NCBI GenBank assembly: GCA_029974635.1
Contig: JARKQY010000007.1
Span: forward strand, 1-64,000
Direction of reading: 5' to 3'
Length of the DNA: 64,000 nucleotides
DNA from: Bacillota bacterium
Lineage (GTDB): Bacteria > Bacillota > UBA4882 > UBA8346
Positions within the stretch are counted from its first letter, which is position 1; every line of letters begins with the position of its first letter. The notes below the pieces were generated by a model, which made no database searches, was not told where the DNA came from, and saw only the letters and a program-made list of their open reading frames with translations. Shown in pieces: positions 36,738 through 47,597 of the stretch. Both the position numbers and the translations under genes were made by a program.

Positions 36738-38222
36738 TTATTCTCTTTCTCCGAAAACCTGGGCTGAAAAACGAAATAACTCGGTTTGCGGGCTTTTATA
36801 TGCATCCCGGGTCAGGCCGGCTTTCAATCCCAGTTGTTCCAGGTAGGTAATCTTATCCCAATTCCATTCCAGCGGAACTTGGGGTAAAAATACTCCCGAA
36901 TGAAAACCGTTTTGCAGCACTAACCCGTCTCTGCCAACTTGAATCTCTTCAAGATTATTTATTTTTTCCAACGGTGTCATTACTGAGATTTCAATCTCAA
37001 TATCCTCAAGTTCCGCAGCGGTCACTTTGGGGAAACGGGGGTCACGGGCGGCGGCATTTTGGGCGTTTTCAATCACCCCCTGGTATAATGGCCTAATTCC
37101 AACAATATTCCCAATACAGCCCCGTAAATCACCATCTTTGGTTAAAGTCACAAAAACGCCCAGCTTCTGGCGGAGCGACGCGGTTAATTTGAACCGGTCC
37201 AGTTTTGAATCGGGGAAATCGCAAACTCCTTTGCCAATATGGTCCTCCAAGGCAAACCTGGCCAGTTCGAGCAGTGTTTCCTCCTCTTCGGAATTCAGAT
37301 ACTTTTTATCAATTACCGGAACTGTTGAACCCAAAACTCCCAGGGCAACAGCGGCGTAACTTACCGAATTTTTCCAGTCTGCCGTAAGATCACCGCTGGT
37401 ATAGTAATCCAAAACTTGAACATTGCCCGGCCATTTGTTAATTTCAAATATCTTTAGCAGCAACAGAATCGGATAATGACCGCAAACCGTGGCCCCGGTT
37501 TCTGCAATATAAGCGGCAAATTGTTCCGGGCTTTTCCGGGCGATACAATTCAGCGCTCCTTCATCCAGCTTGTATATACCGGTCCGGGTGTCACCGTCAA
37601 ATGCCGGGGTATAATTAAAATGCGAACCATAATGGGTAAAATCCGAACTCACAATAATTATAGTATGCGGATCAACAATCGCCGAGATGGCCTGCGCGGT
37701 GGATTCCAAATCTGCTGTATCCAATTCGCCGACGATAATTGGAACCAATTGAGCCTGGGGCAAAACTCTTTGCAAAAAAGGGATTTGCACTTCGTCGCTA
37801 TGTTCTCTGGTAGAAGCAATCGGGTTTTGTTGATAAGGAAATTTCTCCTGCCGCAGCTTTTCAATGGCCTTCTGATCAACCGGATATACGCCCAACGGAG
37901 TTTTGTAGGGATTTGCATTGATTACCACGCCTTGAATGTATACATAATGGCTGGTAGCCAACAAAATGACCCGCTGGATATCCGCCGCTTTAATCTCTTG
38001 AAAGGTTTTATAAGCGCTGGCCGCTGCGGGTCCGCTAAATTGATATCCGGCATGAGGTACAATTAGCGCCCGCGGCATCTGGCTGATTTTGACCTCAGCT
38101 TGGGAAAGCAACTTATCCAGTTCATGCTCTAATTCTTTAGCGGCTCCGGGATAAAAACGGCCCGCTTGAGCCGGTTCACGCAGGATCTGATTTTTATCTT
38201 CCGTATGGTCATTCGTATTCAT
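36738..38222 (-). CDS. Fused MEMO1-family and AMMECR1-family protein
   Basis: The 494-residue protein joins two parts of the so-called AmmeMemoRadiSam system. Residues 10-290 are the MEMO domain (system protein B): PHAGYQFSGPAAASAY, SSDFTHYGSHF and CGHYPI hold the metal or active-site His/Asp/Cys set. Residues 312-490 are the AMMECR1 domain (protein A), with the hallmark LRGCIGNI and ARDPRFP. The third member, a radical-SAM enzyme, is not in the window. The function of the system is not settled; radical-dependent modification has been proposed. AGGAGATCATA precedes the ATG. It is monocistronic. Confidence 0.93.
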   Translation of the reverse strand: MNTNDHTEDKNQILREPAQAGRFYPGAAKELEHELDKLLSQAEVKISQMPRALIVPHAGYQFSGPAAASAYKTFQEIKAADIQRVILLATSHYVYIQGVVINANPYKTPLGVYPVDQKAIEKLRQEKFPYQQNPIASTREHSDEVQIPFLQRVLPQAQLVPIIVGELDTADLESTAQAISAIVDPHTIIIVSSDFTHYGSHFNYTPAFDGDTRTGIYKLDEGALNCIARKSPEQFAAYIAETGATVCGHYPILLLLKIFEINKWPGNVQVLDYYTSGDLTADWKNSVSYAAVALGVLGSTVPVIDKKYLNSEEEETLLELARFALEDHIGKGVCDFPDSKLDRFKLTASLRQKLGVFVTLTKDGDLRGCIGNIVGIRPLYQGVIENAQNAAARDPRFPKVTAAELEDIEIEISVMTPLEKINNLEEIQVGRDGLVLQNGFHSGVFLPQVPLEWNWDKITYLEQLGLKAGLTRDAYKSPQTELFRFSAQVFGERE

Positions 38223-38561
38223 TATGATCTCCTATAATAAATTTTGGCATTTTGAAAGCTTTTTATACGCTTTGGGAATATTTAAATCCGGTCTAATTAG
38301 CAACCATGTTATACATTGATCATAATTATTTATGAAAATTCCGTCAAGGTGATTATTATTTTTTTCATACCAAAAAAGATAGCTTTTGAATTACAAGTTA
38401 GTGAAATTGACTAAGGTCTTCCCCTTTGCCAATTGAAGTAAGTCAAAATCGAAAAATATTTAAAACTCCCAGTAAAATTCTTTATTTTTATTAGGGTATT
38501 AACAATTTATGATATTAGTGGAACTGTTAAGTCAATTTTATCAATGGGCTTGGTGATGATA
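38223..38561. other. Upstream region of the chemoreceptor gene
   Basis: This AT-rich spacer between divergent genes has no credible coding frame. No sigma-28-type flagellar promoter (TAAA-N15-GCCGATAA) was recognised. Confidence 0.5.
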
Positions 38562-40301
38562 ATGTTCAAATTTATAAAGAAAATTCGGGGTTTGGCTAAA
38601 CATTCTCCCTTGTCCAAACTGAAGGTCTTTTATCAAATATTAATCATCATCGTCATCATGGTTGTTTTCTTGGGAATACAGGGGTATGCCGATATTCAGG
38701 TCATGAATACCTTACAAGAGACTACCCAGGTAATCTATAATGAAACCGCCAATAAATTGAATGAAATTTCCCAATTAAAGCTGGATCTTGAGCAATTGCG
38801 GATTTATTACATCGAAACAGCCGCTAAATTAGACGATTCAGATCCCGATATCTCCCCGAGCATGGATCAACTTAATAAAGTAAAGCTAAAAGTCGGCTAT
38901 ATAGCTGGGCTTAATAACAGCGGTAAAAAAATAATCTATGAAAATATCGAAACGATCCGGGTTTTATTAACTCAACCCATCAACACCGATAATTATGGGC
39001 AATTAACCACTGCTCTTATGGGAATCAAGATATACATCGATAATGCTTACAGTGAAGTCTTCACTTCAGCGCTCAAAACCATATCACATAATGAAACTTT
39101 TTCGGCCAGATCGCAGCGGAACACCGTTCTTTTAATGATTATCGGCGCTTCCTTTTCGGTAATTATGGGTTTAATCATCGTGAATGCCATATCCGCACCG
39201 TTAAAAACCATGGAATCCGCCGCAAATTCATTGGCAGTTGGTGATTTGTCACACGATATCGACACAACCGGAGGCCATGAGGTTAAGCGGGCCATTGAAT
39301 GTTTGAACAAAGCCATAGCCGGACTGCGCGAACTTGTACAGGAAGTCAACCATTATTCTACTACTTTATTTACCGACAGCAACGAAATGAAAAGAGCCGC
39401 ATCCGAATCCAGTATATCCGCTCAACAAATTGCAATGTCAATGGAAGAGTTGGCCAGAGCATCTTCGGAGCAATCCCATCAAATAACTGAGTCCGTAAAA
39501 GTCATTGAGTATTTATCGGAGTTAGTAACCAAAGTTTCAAATGATACCGCCAATCTCACCATCTCCTCGGAGCGGATTGCTCAATCAGCCCAGATTGGTC
39601 AGAGGGTTACCAGCAATGTCGCCACCGAAATTCATGAACTTTATCAAACCATAACCAATGTATCCCATGTTATTAACGACTTAAATAAAACCTCAGCGGA
39701 GATTAATGAAATCACAACATTAATTGAGGCAATCGCCGAGCAAACCTCCCTGCTCGCCCTCAACGCCTCCATCGAAGCAGCCCGCGCCAAGGAACACGGT
39801 AAAGGATTCGGGGTAGTCGCGGCTGAAACCGGAAAATTAGCCGATCAATCAAGAAAAGCGGCGGTATTAATCGAGGATATGATCGAGCAGATGAAAAACA
39901 GCATGGGAGAAGCTGTTAAAATTATGGTTCAAAGCATCAAGCGGGTTGAATTGGGTAAAGATTTGGTTAATGAGGCCACTGATACTTTTGAAAAGATCTT
40001 TTATGAGTTAAATAGCAATCTGGCTGAGATTGAGGCGGTCGCTAGATCGGCTCAACAAATGGCCAGAAGCAATCAAACCGTTATTGATGCGATTTCAATG
40101 ATTGCCGCTATCAGTGAACAAAGCTTGGCAAGTACTGAAGAAGTTTCGGCAACCGCCGAAGAACAAAGCGCTTCCATGCAAGAATTAACTGCTTTAGCGG
40201 ATAACCTGGCTCAAATTGCCGAAAATTTACGGCAATCGGTGGCCAGATTTACGCTGGAAAAAGGGACTTCCGACATCACCGCTGATCGGGGCACCCGGTA
40301 A
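38562..40301 (+). CDS. Methyl-accepting chemotaxis protein
   Basis: The 579-residue receptor has an N-terminal membrane helix (about 22-44), a helical extracytoplasmic sensor of four-helix-bundle type (about 45-190), a second membrane helix (about 192-214), and HAMP (about 215-270). A cytoplasmic signalling coiled coil follows, whose hairpin tip reads [30 protein letters not shown], the conserved CheA/CheW contact. Methylation helices flank it. The ATG at 38562 has GGTG 7 bases upstream; two earlier in-frame ATGs lack a site. No CheA/CheW is in the window; the nearest chemotaxis partner is cheX at 46.8 kb. Confidence 0.94.
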   Translation: MFKFIKKIRGLAKHSPLSKLKVFYQILIIIVIMVVFLGIQGYADIQVMNTLQETTQVIYNETANKLNEISQLKLDLEQLRIYYIETAAKLDDSDPDISPSMDQLNKVKLKVGYIAGLNNSGKKIIYENIETIRVLLTQPINTDNYGQLTTALMGIKIYIDNAYSEVFTSALKTISHNETFSARSQRNTVLLMIIGASFSVIMGLIIVNAISAPLKTMESAANSLAVGDLSHDIDTTGGHEVKRAIECLNKAIAGLRELVQEVNHYSTTLFTDSNEMKRAASESSISAQQIAMSMEELARASSEQSHQITESVKVIEYLSELVTKVSNDTANLTISSERIAQSAQIGQRVTSNVATEIHELYQTITNVSHVINDLNKTSAEINEITTLIEAIAEQTSLLALNASIEAARAKEHGKGFGVVAAETGKLADQSRKAAVLIEDMIEQMKNSMGEAVKIMVQSIKRVELGKDLVNEATDTFEKIFYELNSNLAEIEAVARSAQQMARSNQTVIDAISMIAAISEQSLASTEEVSATAEEQSASMQELTALADNLAQIAENLRQSVARFTLEKGTSDITADRGTR

Positions 40302-40398
40302 AGCTAAAATAAAACTCCAATAAATTTTTCTCCTGATAAAGGAAAACACGATAAAATGGCGAACACCTCTTTATTCTTTATATAAAAAGGTGATATTG

Positions 40399-41463
40399 AT
40401 GGATATTGGTCTGGTTGGCCTTTCCGGTTCCGGTAAAACAACTTTATTTAATCTATTAATCGAAGGTCAAGCCGAGTCTGCAGCGAAAATGGCCGCAAAC
40501 TTAGGAATGGCCAGGGTGCCCGATAAGCGGATTGACTTTTTATCAAATATGTATAAACCGAAAAAAACAACCTTCGCGCAAATGAAACTGATAGATCTGC
40601 CGGGACTGCTGCCCGGCGGGCAAGGCGGCGCTATTTTTTTGGCTTCGGTCCGCAATGTGGATGCTTTGGTTCAGGTAGTCCGGGCTTTTGAGGACCCGAT
40701 GGTACCGCATCCATCTGGCAGCATTGATCCGGCCCGGGATCTGGATCTATTGCATACGGAACTGCTTTTGGCCGATCTGGAATTGGTGGAGAAACGGATT
40801 GAACGGTTGGAGAGCAGTAAAAAGCAGAAGGAAAACGAGCAGGAAGAGTTGGAACTGCTCAAAAAATGCCGGGATATTTTAGAGGGGGAAGGCCGGTTGG
40901 AGACCCTGGAGATCTCCCCGGAACAGGCTGAGTTTGTCAACGGCTACGGCTTTTTGACCCAGAAACCGATGCTGATTGAGGTCAATCTTGATGAAAACCA
41001 ATGGCGCAGTCAGAAATACCCGGGCCAGGAAAAATTGGAGAAATTCAGCAAGGACCATGGCGTACCCTTGTTGACGGTTTGCGCTAAAACCGAGATGGAG
41101 ATTGGTATGTTACCGCCGGAAGAACGCCAGGAGTTTTTGATGGATCTGGGGGTCGCCGAGAGCGGTATCGACCGATTGGCCAGGGCTATCTACGCTCATT
41201 TAAAGCTGATTTCCTTCTTTACCGTGGGCGAGGATGAGGTACGGGCTTGGACTATTGAAAAAGGAACCAGCGCCAAACGGGCCGCCGGAAAGATCCACTC
41301 CGACATCGAACGCGGCTTCATCCGGGCTGAAGTGGTGAAGTATCAATATTTGCACGATCTGGGTTCCATGGCCAAGATCAAGGAAAAAGGCCTCGGCCAG
41401 TTGGAAGGGAAAGAATACATTTTTCAGGACGGAGATATTGTCAATTTCAGGTTTAACGTATAA
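40399..41463 (+). CDS. ychF: YchF/OLA1-type ATPase
   Basis: This 354-residue Obg-family P-loop protein (family about 363) has the G1 motif GLVGLSGSGKTTL and G3 DLPGLLPGGQGG. A coiled-coil insertion (about 118-165, EKRIERLESSKKQKENEQEELELLKK) and a C-terminal TGS domain (about 272-354, FFTVGEDEVRAWTIEKGTSAKRAAG to YIFQDGDIVNFRF) are clear. The family prefers ATP over GTP and associates with the ribosome. The expected FLNVGP-type switch II differs. The ATG at 40399 follows AAAAGG by 8 bases; the GTG at 40390 is part of that site. It lies about 90 bases after the chemoreceptor. Confidence 0.92.
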   Translation: MDIGLVGLSGSGKTTLFNLLIEGQAESAAKMAANLGMARVPDKRIDFLSNMYKPKKTTFAQMKLIDLPGLLPGGQGGAIFLASVRNVDALVQVVRAFEDPMVPHPSGSIDPARDLDLLHTELLLADLELVEKRIERLESSKKQKENEQEELELLKKCRDILEGEGRLETLEISPEQAEFVNGYGFLTQKPMLIEVNLDENQWRSQKYPGQEKLEKFSKDHGVPLLTVCAKTEMEIGMLPPEERQEFLMDLGVAESGIDRLARAIYAHLKLISFFTVGEDEVRAWTIEKGTSAKRAAGKIHSDIERGFIRAEVVKYQYLHDLGSMAKIKEKGLGQLEGKEYIFQDGDIVNFRFNV

Positions 41464-41485
41464 TGACGGAAATCAACCGGCGTTT

Positions 41486-42472
41486 TCAGCGTGAATATTC
41501 CGCCGCCAGCCGGATCGCCTCTTCCATGCTTATGGAACTGGCAACTCCTTTTCCGGCAATGTCAAATGCGGTCCCGTGATCTACCGAAGTCCTCAAAAAC
41601 GGCATTCCAATGGTAAGCGAAATGGTCCGCTCAAAATCCACCGTTTTAGTGGCAATATGACCTTGGTCATGATAAAGCGATAATACGGCATCATATTTTC
41701 CTTTTAAAGCTTGTGCAAACACCGAATCTGCAGGAACCGGACCCGTTACATTCAATCCCATCCCCCGGACGGCCTGAATGGCCGGTTCCACTTCTCTGAC
41801 TTCCTCATCCCCAAATAAACCATGTTCCCCGTTATGAGGGTTTAAACCCGCAACGGCCAACAAGCCGTTTTTGATACCAAGACGGCCTAATGCGTCCAAA
41901 CAGCGCTGAATATAGTCCACCAGTCTATCCTTAACAACCAAGTCGCATGCCTTGCGCAGCGAAACATGGCGGGTAAGGAAAAACACCCGCATATTACGTA
42001 CTTGAAACATAGTCAGCGGGTCGGCCGTATTGGTAAGGCTTGCTAACATTTCGGTGTGGCCGATAAAATCCACCTTCGCGGCCTTGATAGCCTCCTTATT
42101 GATAGGTGTTGTGGCAATGGCGGCAACCGAACCGGATTTCGCCAGCTCCGTGGCTTTGATGATGAACTGGTAAGCGGCATTCCCCGCCGCGGCTTGTACT
42201 TCACCATAACAAATTTGATCAGCTGCTATCCCGTCCAGGGAAATCAAATCGACAATTCCGGTCTGGTATTTGCCCGCTCCCGGTTCTTGAATAACATTAA
42301 ATTGTGACCCCGAACGGATAATTGTTTCAATCCGCTTTAATATTGAAAGATTTCCGATAACAAGGGGCTTACAAATCCGGTATAATTCATCATTCTGCAG
42401 CGCCTTAACTACAACTTCCGGTCCAATTCCGGCAGGATCCCCCATGGGAATACCAATAACTGGTCGAAACAT
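41486..42472 (-). CDS. pdxA: 4-hydroxythreonine-4-phosphate dehydrogenase family (PdxA)
   Basis: The 328-residue NAD-dependent oxidative decarboxylase starts [21 protein letters not shown]. Three metal-binding His lie in [22 protein letters not shown] and [12 protein letters not shown]. In PLP synthesis it acts on 4-phosphohydroxy-L-threonine. Relatives (PdxA2) act on 4-phospho-D-threonate or -erythronate, and no pdxJ or threonate kinase is adjacent to decide which. It is monocistronic and convergent with ychF. Confidence 0.92.
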   Translation of the reverse strand: MFRPVIGIPMGDPAGIGPEVVVKALQNDELYRICKPLVIGNLSILKRIETIIRSGSQFNVIQEPGAGKYQTGIVDLISLDGIAADQICYGEVQAAAGNAAYQFIIKATELAKSGSVAAIATTPINKEAIKAAKVDFIGHTEMLASLTNTADPLTMFQVRNMRVFFLTRHVSLRKACDLVVKDRLVDYIQRCLDALGRLGIKNGLLAVAGLNPHNGEHGLFGDEEVREVEPAIQAVRGMGLNVTGPVPADSVFAQALKGKYDAVLSLYHDQGHIATKTVDFERTISLTIGMPFLRTSVDHGTAFDIAGKGVASSISMEEAIRLAAEYSR

Positions 42473-42667
42473 CCAATCCTCTCCCTGCTAAAAATAGAGT
42501 TCCATTTTTCGAAAACACCATTATAAAAAACAGTTCGTAGATATTTTAACCCCTGACACGGTGAGTATCAACAAATTTTTAACAATCCGCCCGAATAAAA
42601 ATCAATTTGCGATTATTTCAACAATAAATGCTTATAATTTGATAAAATGAGTCGGAGATGACAAATC

Positions 42668-43741
42668 ATGAGCAACACTAGAACGTCGGCCACTCAAAGA
42701 ACAGATTTTGCCGCGAAACTCCTGGCTTGGTACCAAAGATGGGCCCGGCCTCTTCCTTGGCGGGATACCAATGATCCTTATGCCATTTGGGTTTCGGAAG
42801 CCATGCTGCAACAGACCCGGGTGGAAACGGTCATACCTTTTTATCATCGCTTCTTAAACCGTTTCCCTACTATCCAGGATTTAGCTGCGGCCCCCGAAGA
42901 AGCAGTCTTGAAATCATGGGAAGGATTGGGTTATTATCGCCGCGCCCGTCTTTTACAACAAGGGGCCCGGGATGTATTAACCCGTTTTAATGGAAAATTA
43001 CCGGCTGATCCGGATTTATTGAAATCGATTCCCGGGATAGGTCCTTACATGGCCGGTGCTTTGGCGAGTATTGCCTTTAATATTCCTATCCCCGCAATAG
43101 ACGGAAATGTAATCCGGGTTGTCACCCGTATTTTGACGTGGGAAGAAGAAGCCCGTACTGCCCGTTCCCTTCAAGTTATTCACCACTGGATAATGGAACA
43201 ATTTCCTACCGACGCGGCCCGGGAATTTACCCAAAGTCTGATGGAATTAGGCGCTCTGATTTGTTTGCCCAAAAAACCCCGCTGCCTTCATTGCCCGGTA
43301 CAGTCAAATTGCCAGGCAGCCGGCAACGTGCCGGAACGATACCCTACAAAAAAGATTGCCAGGGAGATACCTTCGGAACGCAGGATCATTCTCCGGATTC
43401 AGTGGAATGAAAAACATCTTTTAGTACGACGGCCTGAAACCGGTTTATTGGCGGGACTCTGGGAGTATCCAAACATAGCGGCGAAACTCAATGAAGATGC
43501 TCTTACCCTGGGGGCCCGTTGGACACACGACCAACTTGGCCGGATATTGGAATTCCGGTTTATCTCAACAATGACTCAGGTCTTTACACACCGGCGTTGG
43601 GATTTGGAAATATATGCGGCGGAATGGAAAGAAAATCAAGCGCCCCGTACTCCCCCAAACAGTGACTGGTTTTTGCAGACGGAAGAGGCCGCCCTTCCCC
43701 GGGTTGCATTTGTACGGCGATTACAATCCGAAACCAAATAA
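42668..43741 (+). CDS. mutY: A/G-specific adenine glycosylase
   Basis: This 357-residue base-excision repair enzyme removes adenine opposite 8-oxoguanine. The HhH-GPD domain (about 10-215) contains the catalytic Glu in WVSEAMLQQTRV, a helix-hairpin-helix LKSIPGIGPYMAGA and the catalytic Asp in IPAIDGNVIRV. The [4Fe-4S] cluster cysteines follow as C-x6-C-x2-C-x5-C (CLPKKPRCLHCPVQSNC, about 198-214). The C-terminal NUDIX-like 8-oxoG recognition domain (about 235-357) is present. The start is chosen by the family-like N terminus. A TATAAT-like box lies about 25 bases upstream of the first codons. Confidence 0.95.
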   Translation: MSNTRTSATQRTDFAAKLLAWYQRWARPLPWRDTNDPYAIWVSEAMLQQTRVETVIPFYHRFLNRFPTIQDLAAAPEEAVLKSWEGLGYYRRARLLQQGARDVLTRFNGKLPADPDLLKSIPGIGPYMAGALASIAFNIPIPAIDGNVIRVVTRILTWEEEARTARSLQVIHHWIMEQFPTDAAREFTQSLMELGALICLPKKPRCLHCPVQSNCQAAGNVPERYPTKKIAREIPSERRIILRIQWNEKHLLVRRPETGLLAGLWEYPNIAAKLNEDALTLGARWTHDQLGRILEFRFISTMTQVFTHRRWDLEIYAAEWKENQAPRTPPNSDWFLQTEEAALPRVAFVRRLQSETK

Positions 43742-43872
43742 TTTAATTAAAATTCATTTTTACGGAACTTTAAATAAAAATATTCGGTCGCGCACAAAAA
43801 ACTCTTTCAAAAATTTCCAAAGAATAATAAAATATACTTATCCATCGTCCGGTTTGTAAGGAGGATCGTCTG

Positions 43873-45216
43873 ATGTTTTTGATAGCGTCAATCATCCTGG
43901 TATCTATTGCAATACTGGTTGTGATACTCAACCCCAAAGAAGAAATCAATCTCTGGGCGGGCGCATGCATATTCGTAAATGGAATCGTTTTTTCCCTGGA
44001 CCATTTCATGTTCTATGAGTACAAGATAATATATTTCATCTTATATCCATATACCATATTAATGTTTAGCGTTAGTTATACGGGACTGTATATGGTACCA
44101 GAAAGATTAAAACGCCGATTTGCCGGAATCGCCCTAATTCCCGTGGCCATAATACATGCAATTTATACGATTCATCCGGATTTTCGCATTATTCTTCCCT
44201 ATTTCCCTTACTGGATCTTATGTTTCTTTACTGCCAATGCCTTGTTGTTATATTCTTATATAACCACACGCAGCCCGGAGATCAAGCGGAATCGGTTACT
44301 AACTTGTGTAATCGTAGTCCCAATTACAACCATCGATTTGTCTTACAATTTTTATCACGGGATCACCCAAAAATATATCCCGAATTTTGAATTTTTTACG
44401 GTAATAACTTTTAGTATCATTTTTACCTTTATCCTTTTTAAATATGATATTCTGGGCGCTTCCCTTAAATTGGAAAAGTCTCGGCTTAATAGTACGATTC
44501 AGGCTATGTCCTCGGGAACGGCCTTTTTAAACCATACGATAAAAAATGAGATTCAGAATATTTGGATGTATATGAATAAGATTGAGTCCGGGCTTTCTAA
44601 AAATCAAGCTTTACAAGATAATTTTTATTTCATACGGAACTCCACCAATCATCTGATGTCAATGGTATCCCGAATCCAGGAACAAATGCAACAAATTGTG
44701 CTGCAGGAGGCTCCCACCCGCTTAATTGACATTGTCGAGCAGTCCATAAACCTTATAACTCCTTCTCTACAAGCAAAAAATATTACCATTGTCAGAGAAT
44801 ATGCTCTTGACGTTACCCTGTTATGCGACCCGATTCATATCTGTGAAGTTCTATGCAATATCTTAAAGAATGCCATTGAAGCCATGAATCCCGGGGGAGC
44901 AATTACCATTCAAATCAGCCGGACCAATAAATGGCTTGTTTTAGCCATTCAGGATAACGGGGCTGGGATTCCCAAAGAGAACTTAGCTAGGGTATTCGAC
45001 CCTTTTTTTTCGACCAAAAACCAACGCGTAAATTATGGTCTGGGTTTGTCTTATTGTTATAATGTAATGCAACAACATGGGGGCCTGATTGATATTTATA
45101 GTGAAGAAGGAAAGGGAACAACAGTATTTCTCAACTTTAGGCAAAAAAAATCACTGCATTTAAATTCGGTAAAAAACTCGAAATCGGTTCCAATTCGAAT
45201 GATCGAACCCCGGTAA
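43873..45216 (+). CDS. Membrane histidine kinase (7TM-type sensor), paralog 1
   Basis: The 447-residue protein has about seven N-terminal hydrophobic helices (1-195), then a kinase core. The phosphoacceptor candidate is His in LNHTIKNEIQNI (about 218-229). ATP-binding boxes are N (NILKNAIEAM), G1 (DNGAGIP), F (FDPFFSTKN) and G2 (GLGLSY). The H box is not the classical HExxxP type. GTAAGGAGG lies upstream of the ATG. It forms a tandem pair with the next gene, six bases or so after its stop. No response regulator is adjacent, so targets are unknown. Confidence 0.9.
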   Translation: MFLIASIILVSIAILVVILNPKEEINLWAGACIFVNGIVFSLDHFMFYEYKIIYFILYPYTILMFSVSYTGLYMVPERLKRRFAGIALIPVAIIHAIYTIHPDFRIILPYFPYWILCFFTANALLLYSYITTRSPEIKRNRLLTCVIVVPITTIDLSYNFYHGITQKYIPNFEFFTVITFSIIFTFILFKYDILGASLKLEKSRLNSTIQAMSSGTAFLNHTIKNEIQNIWMYMNKIESGLSKNQALQDNFYFIRNSTNHLMSMVSRIQEQMQQIVLQEAPTRLIDIVEQSINLITPSLQAKNITIVREYALDVTLLCDPIHICEVLCNILKNAIEAMNPGGAITIQISRTNKWLVLAIQDNGAGIPKENLARVFDPFFSTKNQRVNYGLGLSYCYNVMQQHGGLIDIYSEEGKGTTVFLNFRQKKSLHLNSVKNSKSVPIRMIEPR

Positions 45217-45264
45217 ATATACATGTTTTTCATTATACACCTTTTTATCAGGGGGGTAATCTGG

Positions 45265-46635
45265 GTGCAAGCTATAGCAATTTCGCTATTGTGGATAATT
45301 GCTTTAATAACATTAATGATTAACCCAAAAAACAATGCCAATCGTTGGGGTAGTGGTTGCATTTTCCTAAGCGGATTGACTTTTTTATTGGAACAATTCC
45401 ATTGGCATGAGTACCAAATCCTCATCACCATACTCTATCCCTATTCACTTTTAATGTTTAGCATGAGTTTTACGGGATTATGTTCGGGTCCGCCGTATGT
45501 AACAAAATATTGGAGGTGGATCTTTCTTCTTCCCCCGCTTTTTTTATTGTTACTCTATTACTTTGTTCAAATTGGCTACTTTAATTTTCCCTTATTCCCA
45601 TACTGGATACTTTATATCATAGTTGCCGACTTCCTGTTGATTTATTCCTATATAGCTACGAAAAACCTTGAAATCAAACAAGAAAGATTAAAAATATCCT
45701 TTATCGTCTTGCCGGTCACTATTTTTCAACTCGGCTACGCCATATATGCCGAGATTACCCATAATAGCATCTTTGCTTTAAATTTATACAACTGTTTATT
45801 GTTTGTTATTCTTTTTGGCATCATATTGATAAAGCATGGATTATTAGGCAGCCGGTTAAGATTGGAAAGGCTCCGGCTGACCAGGGCGATGCGAGCGCTG
45901 AATTCCGGAACATACTTTATAAACCATATCATGAAAAATGAGCTGCTAAACATGGCGATCTGTCTTGAAAATATTGAAGGCCTCACGAAAAACTCCACCC
46001 AAGATTTGAGAGAGAACCTCCAGTTTATCCGCAACTCGATTAACTGTATGCTGGCAATGGCAACTAGAATCAGCGGACCAATCCGCGAGATATCCTTAAA
46101 CGAAACTCCAACCCGGCTAATCGGTATTATTGAACAATCATTAAACCGGACAGCTGCTATGCTCCAATCGAAAAATATTACTGTTACGAAAGAATACTTA
46201 GCCGATACGGTTCTAATTTGCGATCCGGTCCATCTACAAGAGGTTTTTTTTAATAGTATTAAAAACGCAATCGAAGCCATGGATGAAAACGGTAATTTAG
46301 CCATTAGAACCGACCGGGATACTCAATGGCTTATTGTAACCATCAACGATACCGGAGTTGGTATTTCCGCAGCAAATCTGGCCCGGATATTCGATCCGTT
46401 TTTTTCCACCAAAAATTGTGGGGAAAATTTAGGCCTGGGATTGTCCTATTGTTATCAAGTAATGCAAAAGCATGACGGACTAATCAACGTTCATAGCAAG
46501 ACCAATAAGGGCACCACAGTATTTCTGAATTTTAGCGCCTCCAAAATAAGCGTTCCATGTACAGACGAGAACTATTCAGATCAATTCCGGTCAATGAAGA
46601 ACTCATTAATCCGGATTCTCGATTGCAAACCATAA
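45265..46635 (+). CDS. Membrane histidine kinase (7TM-type sensor), paralog 2
   Basis: This 456-residue protein is homologous to the upstream kinase over its full length (membrane region, His in FINHIMKNELLNM, NSIKNAIEAM, NDTGVGI, FDPFFSTKN, GLGLSYCYQVMQ). The GTG at 45265 is preferred over the ATG at 45223. GGGGGG lies 8 bases upstream, and from this start the distance to the shared NPK motif equals that in the paralog (19 residues). Recent gene duplication with drift is likely. Confidence 0.88.
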   Translation: MQAIAISLLWIIALITLMINPKNNANRWGSGCIFLSGLTFLLEQFHWHEYQILITILYPYSLLMFSMSFTGLCSGPPYVTKYWRWIFLLPPLFLLLLYYFVQIGYFNFPLFPYWILYIIVADFLLIYSYIATKNLEIKQERLKISFIVLPVTIFQLGYAIYAEITHNSIFALNLYNCLLFVILFGIILIKHGLLGSRLRLERLRLTRAMRALNSGTYFINHIMKNELLNMAICLENIEGLTKNSTQDLRENLQFIRNSINCMLAMATRISGPIREISLNETPTRLIGIIEQSLNRTAAMLQSKNITVTKEYLADTVLICDPVHLQEVFFNSIKNAIEAMDENGNLAIRTDRDTQWLIVTINDTGVGISAANLARIFDPFFSTKNCGENLGLGLSYCYQVMQKHDGLINVHSKTNKGTTVFLNFSASKISVPCTDENYSDQFRSMKNSLIRILDCKP

Positions 46636-46846
46636 CAATAATTTATCTTGCCAAAATTACGATAATGGTTATTAAGTTGGGTGATCATACCGATATTGTT
46701 TATAAAGATGTTCATTTGGCTGTAAGCCATTTTTTCGTATAAAATTTGGATGATCGCTTACGTTTGATGATAACTCTCCCTTTTTCATTTATTGTAAAAA
46801 TCACATCCATATTGATGGACACCAGATTAGAGGGGGTATACGAAAT

Positions 46847-47293
46847 ATGGAAATCAAAAAAGCGTTAATCGATGGTATTCGAGAAGTATTATTTCAATTT
46901 GGCATGAATCCCCTTTATATCGGCGAGAGCGAAGAAGAGTACTTGGCTTCGGTGAGCCCGGTCAATATCCTGGTTGGATTAAATGCCGGTTTACGCGGCA
47001 ATATCATACTGGGTTTAGACCAGGTGACCGCCACCAGAATTGTTTCCGCTATGATGAACGGCGCCCAAGTCAATACGCTTGATCATATGGCGAAAAGCGC
47101 TCTGGCGGAATTCACCAATATGGTCATGGGTTCCGCCGTTTCCAAAATAACCGCCGTTTCCCACATCGATTATTCTCCCCCCACCGTAGTGACTGGCAAG
47201 AAACTTCATCTGGTTATCAGCCGGCTAAAATCGCATAAGCTCACCTTTGAACTGGATGAGGATTTTTATGATCTATCGTTTTGTATTGAGTAA
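46847..47293 (+). CDS. cheX: CheX-type chemotaxis phosphatase
   Basis: The 148-residue CheC/CheX-family protein should remove phosphate from CheY-P or a similar receiver. The conserved helix ALAEFTNMVMGSA carries the catalytic Glu and Asn (E-x2-N). The single active helix fits CheX rather than CheC. GGGGGTA precedes the ATG. It follows the two histidine kinases by about 210 bases, so it may tune their output or that of the chemoreceptor pathway; inference. Confidence 0.88.
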   Translation: MEIKKALIDGIREVLFQFGMNPLYIGESEEEYLASVSPVNILVGLNAGLRGNIILGLDQVTATRIVSAMMNGAQVNTLDHMAKSALAEFTNMVMGSAVSKITAVSHIDYSPPTVVTGKKLHLVISRLKSHKLTFELDEDFYDLSFCIE

Positions 47294-47389
47294 AGCACTC
47301 TTATTTCCTTCTAACCGTATACTCTCATTATTCGTCAACCTCCGAAGCGTATGAGTTTATATTTTAAAAAGCTTTTCGGAAGTATTATC

Positions 47390-47410
47390 AAACCTGCCAT
47401 TAGCAGGTTT
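47390..47410 (+). terminator. Small terminator after cheX
   Basis: AAACCTGC and GCAGGTTT surround a 5-base loop and are followed by a pyrimidine-rich CTTTCTCTTT. It lies about 97 bases after the cheX stop. Confidence 0.65.
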
Positions 47411-47597
47411 CTTTCTCTTTATGTAACATTATTGATGATTGTTTCTATATTTCATCTTGACTTAATTTATTTTATGAAAAAGATGGTTTTATTTACCGGC
47501 TGGATTTGCTAAAATGAGTCTATGAACTATGGCTATTATCTCAAAGATCAAATATGCTTAAATGGCAATAAAAATAAACAAAACCGGGGTAGAAGCG

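Noticed and set aside
46557-46742. A 61-codon frame at the end of the second kinase
   Set aside because: It overlaps the kinase in another frame and has no ribosome site.
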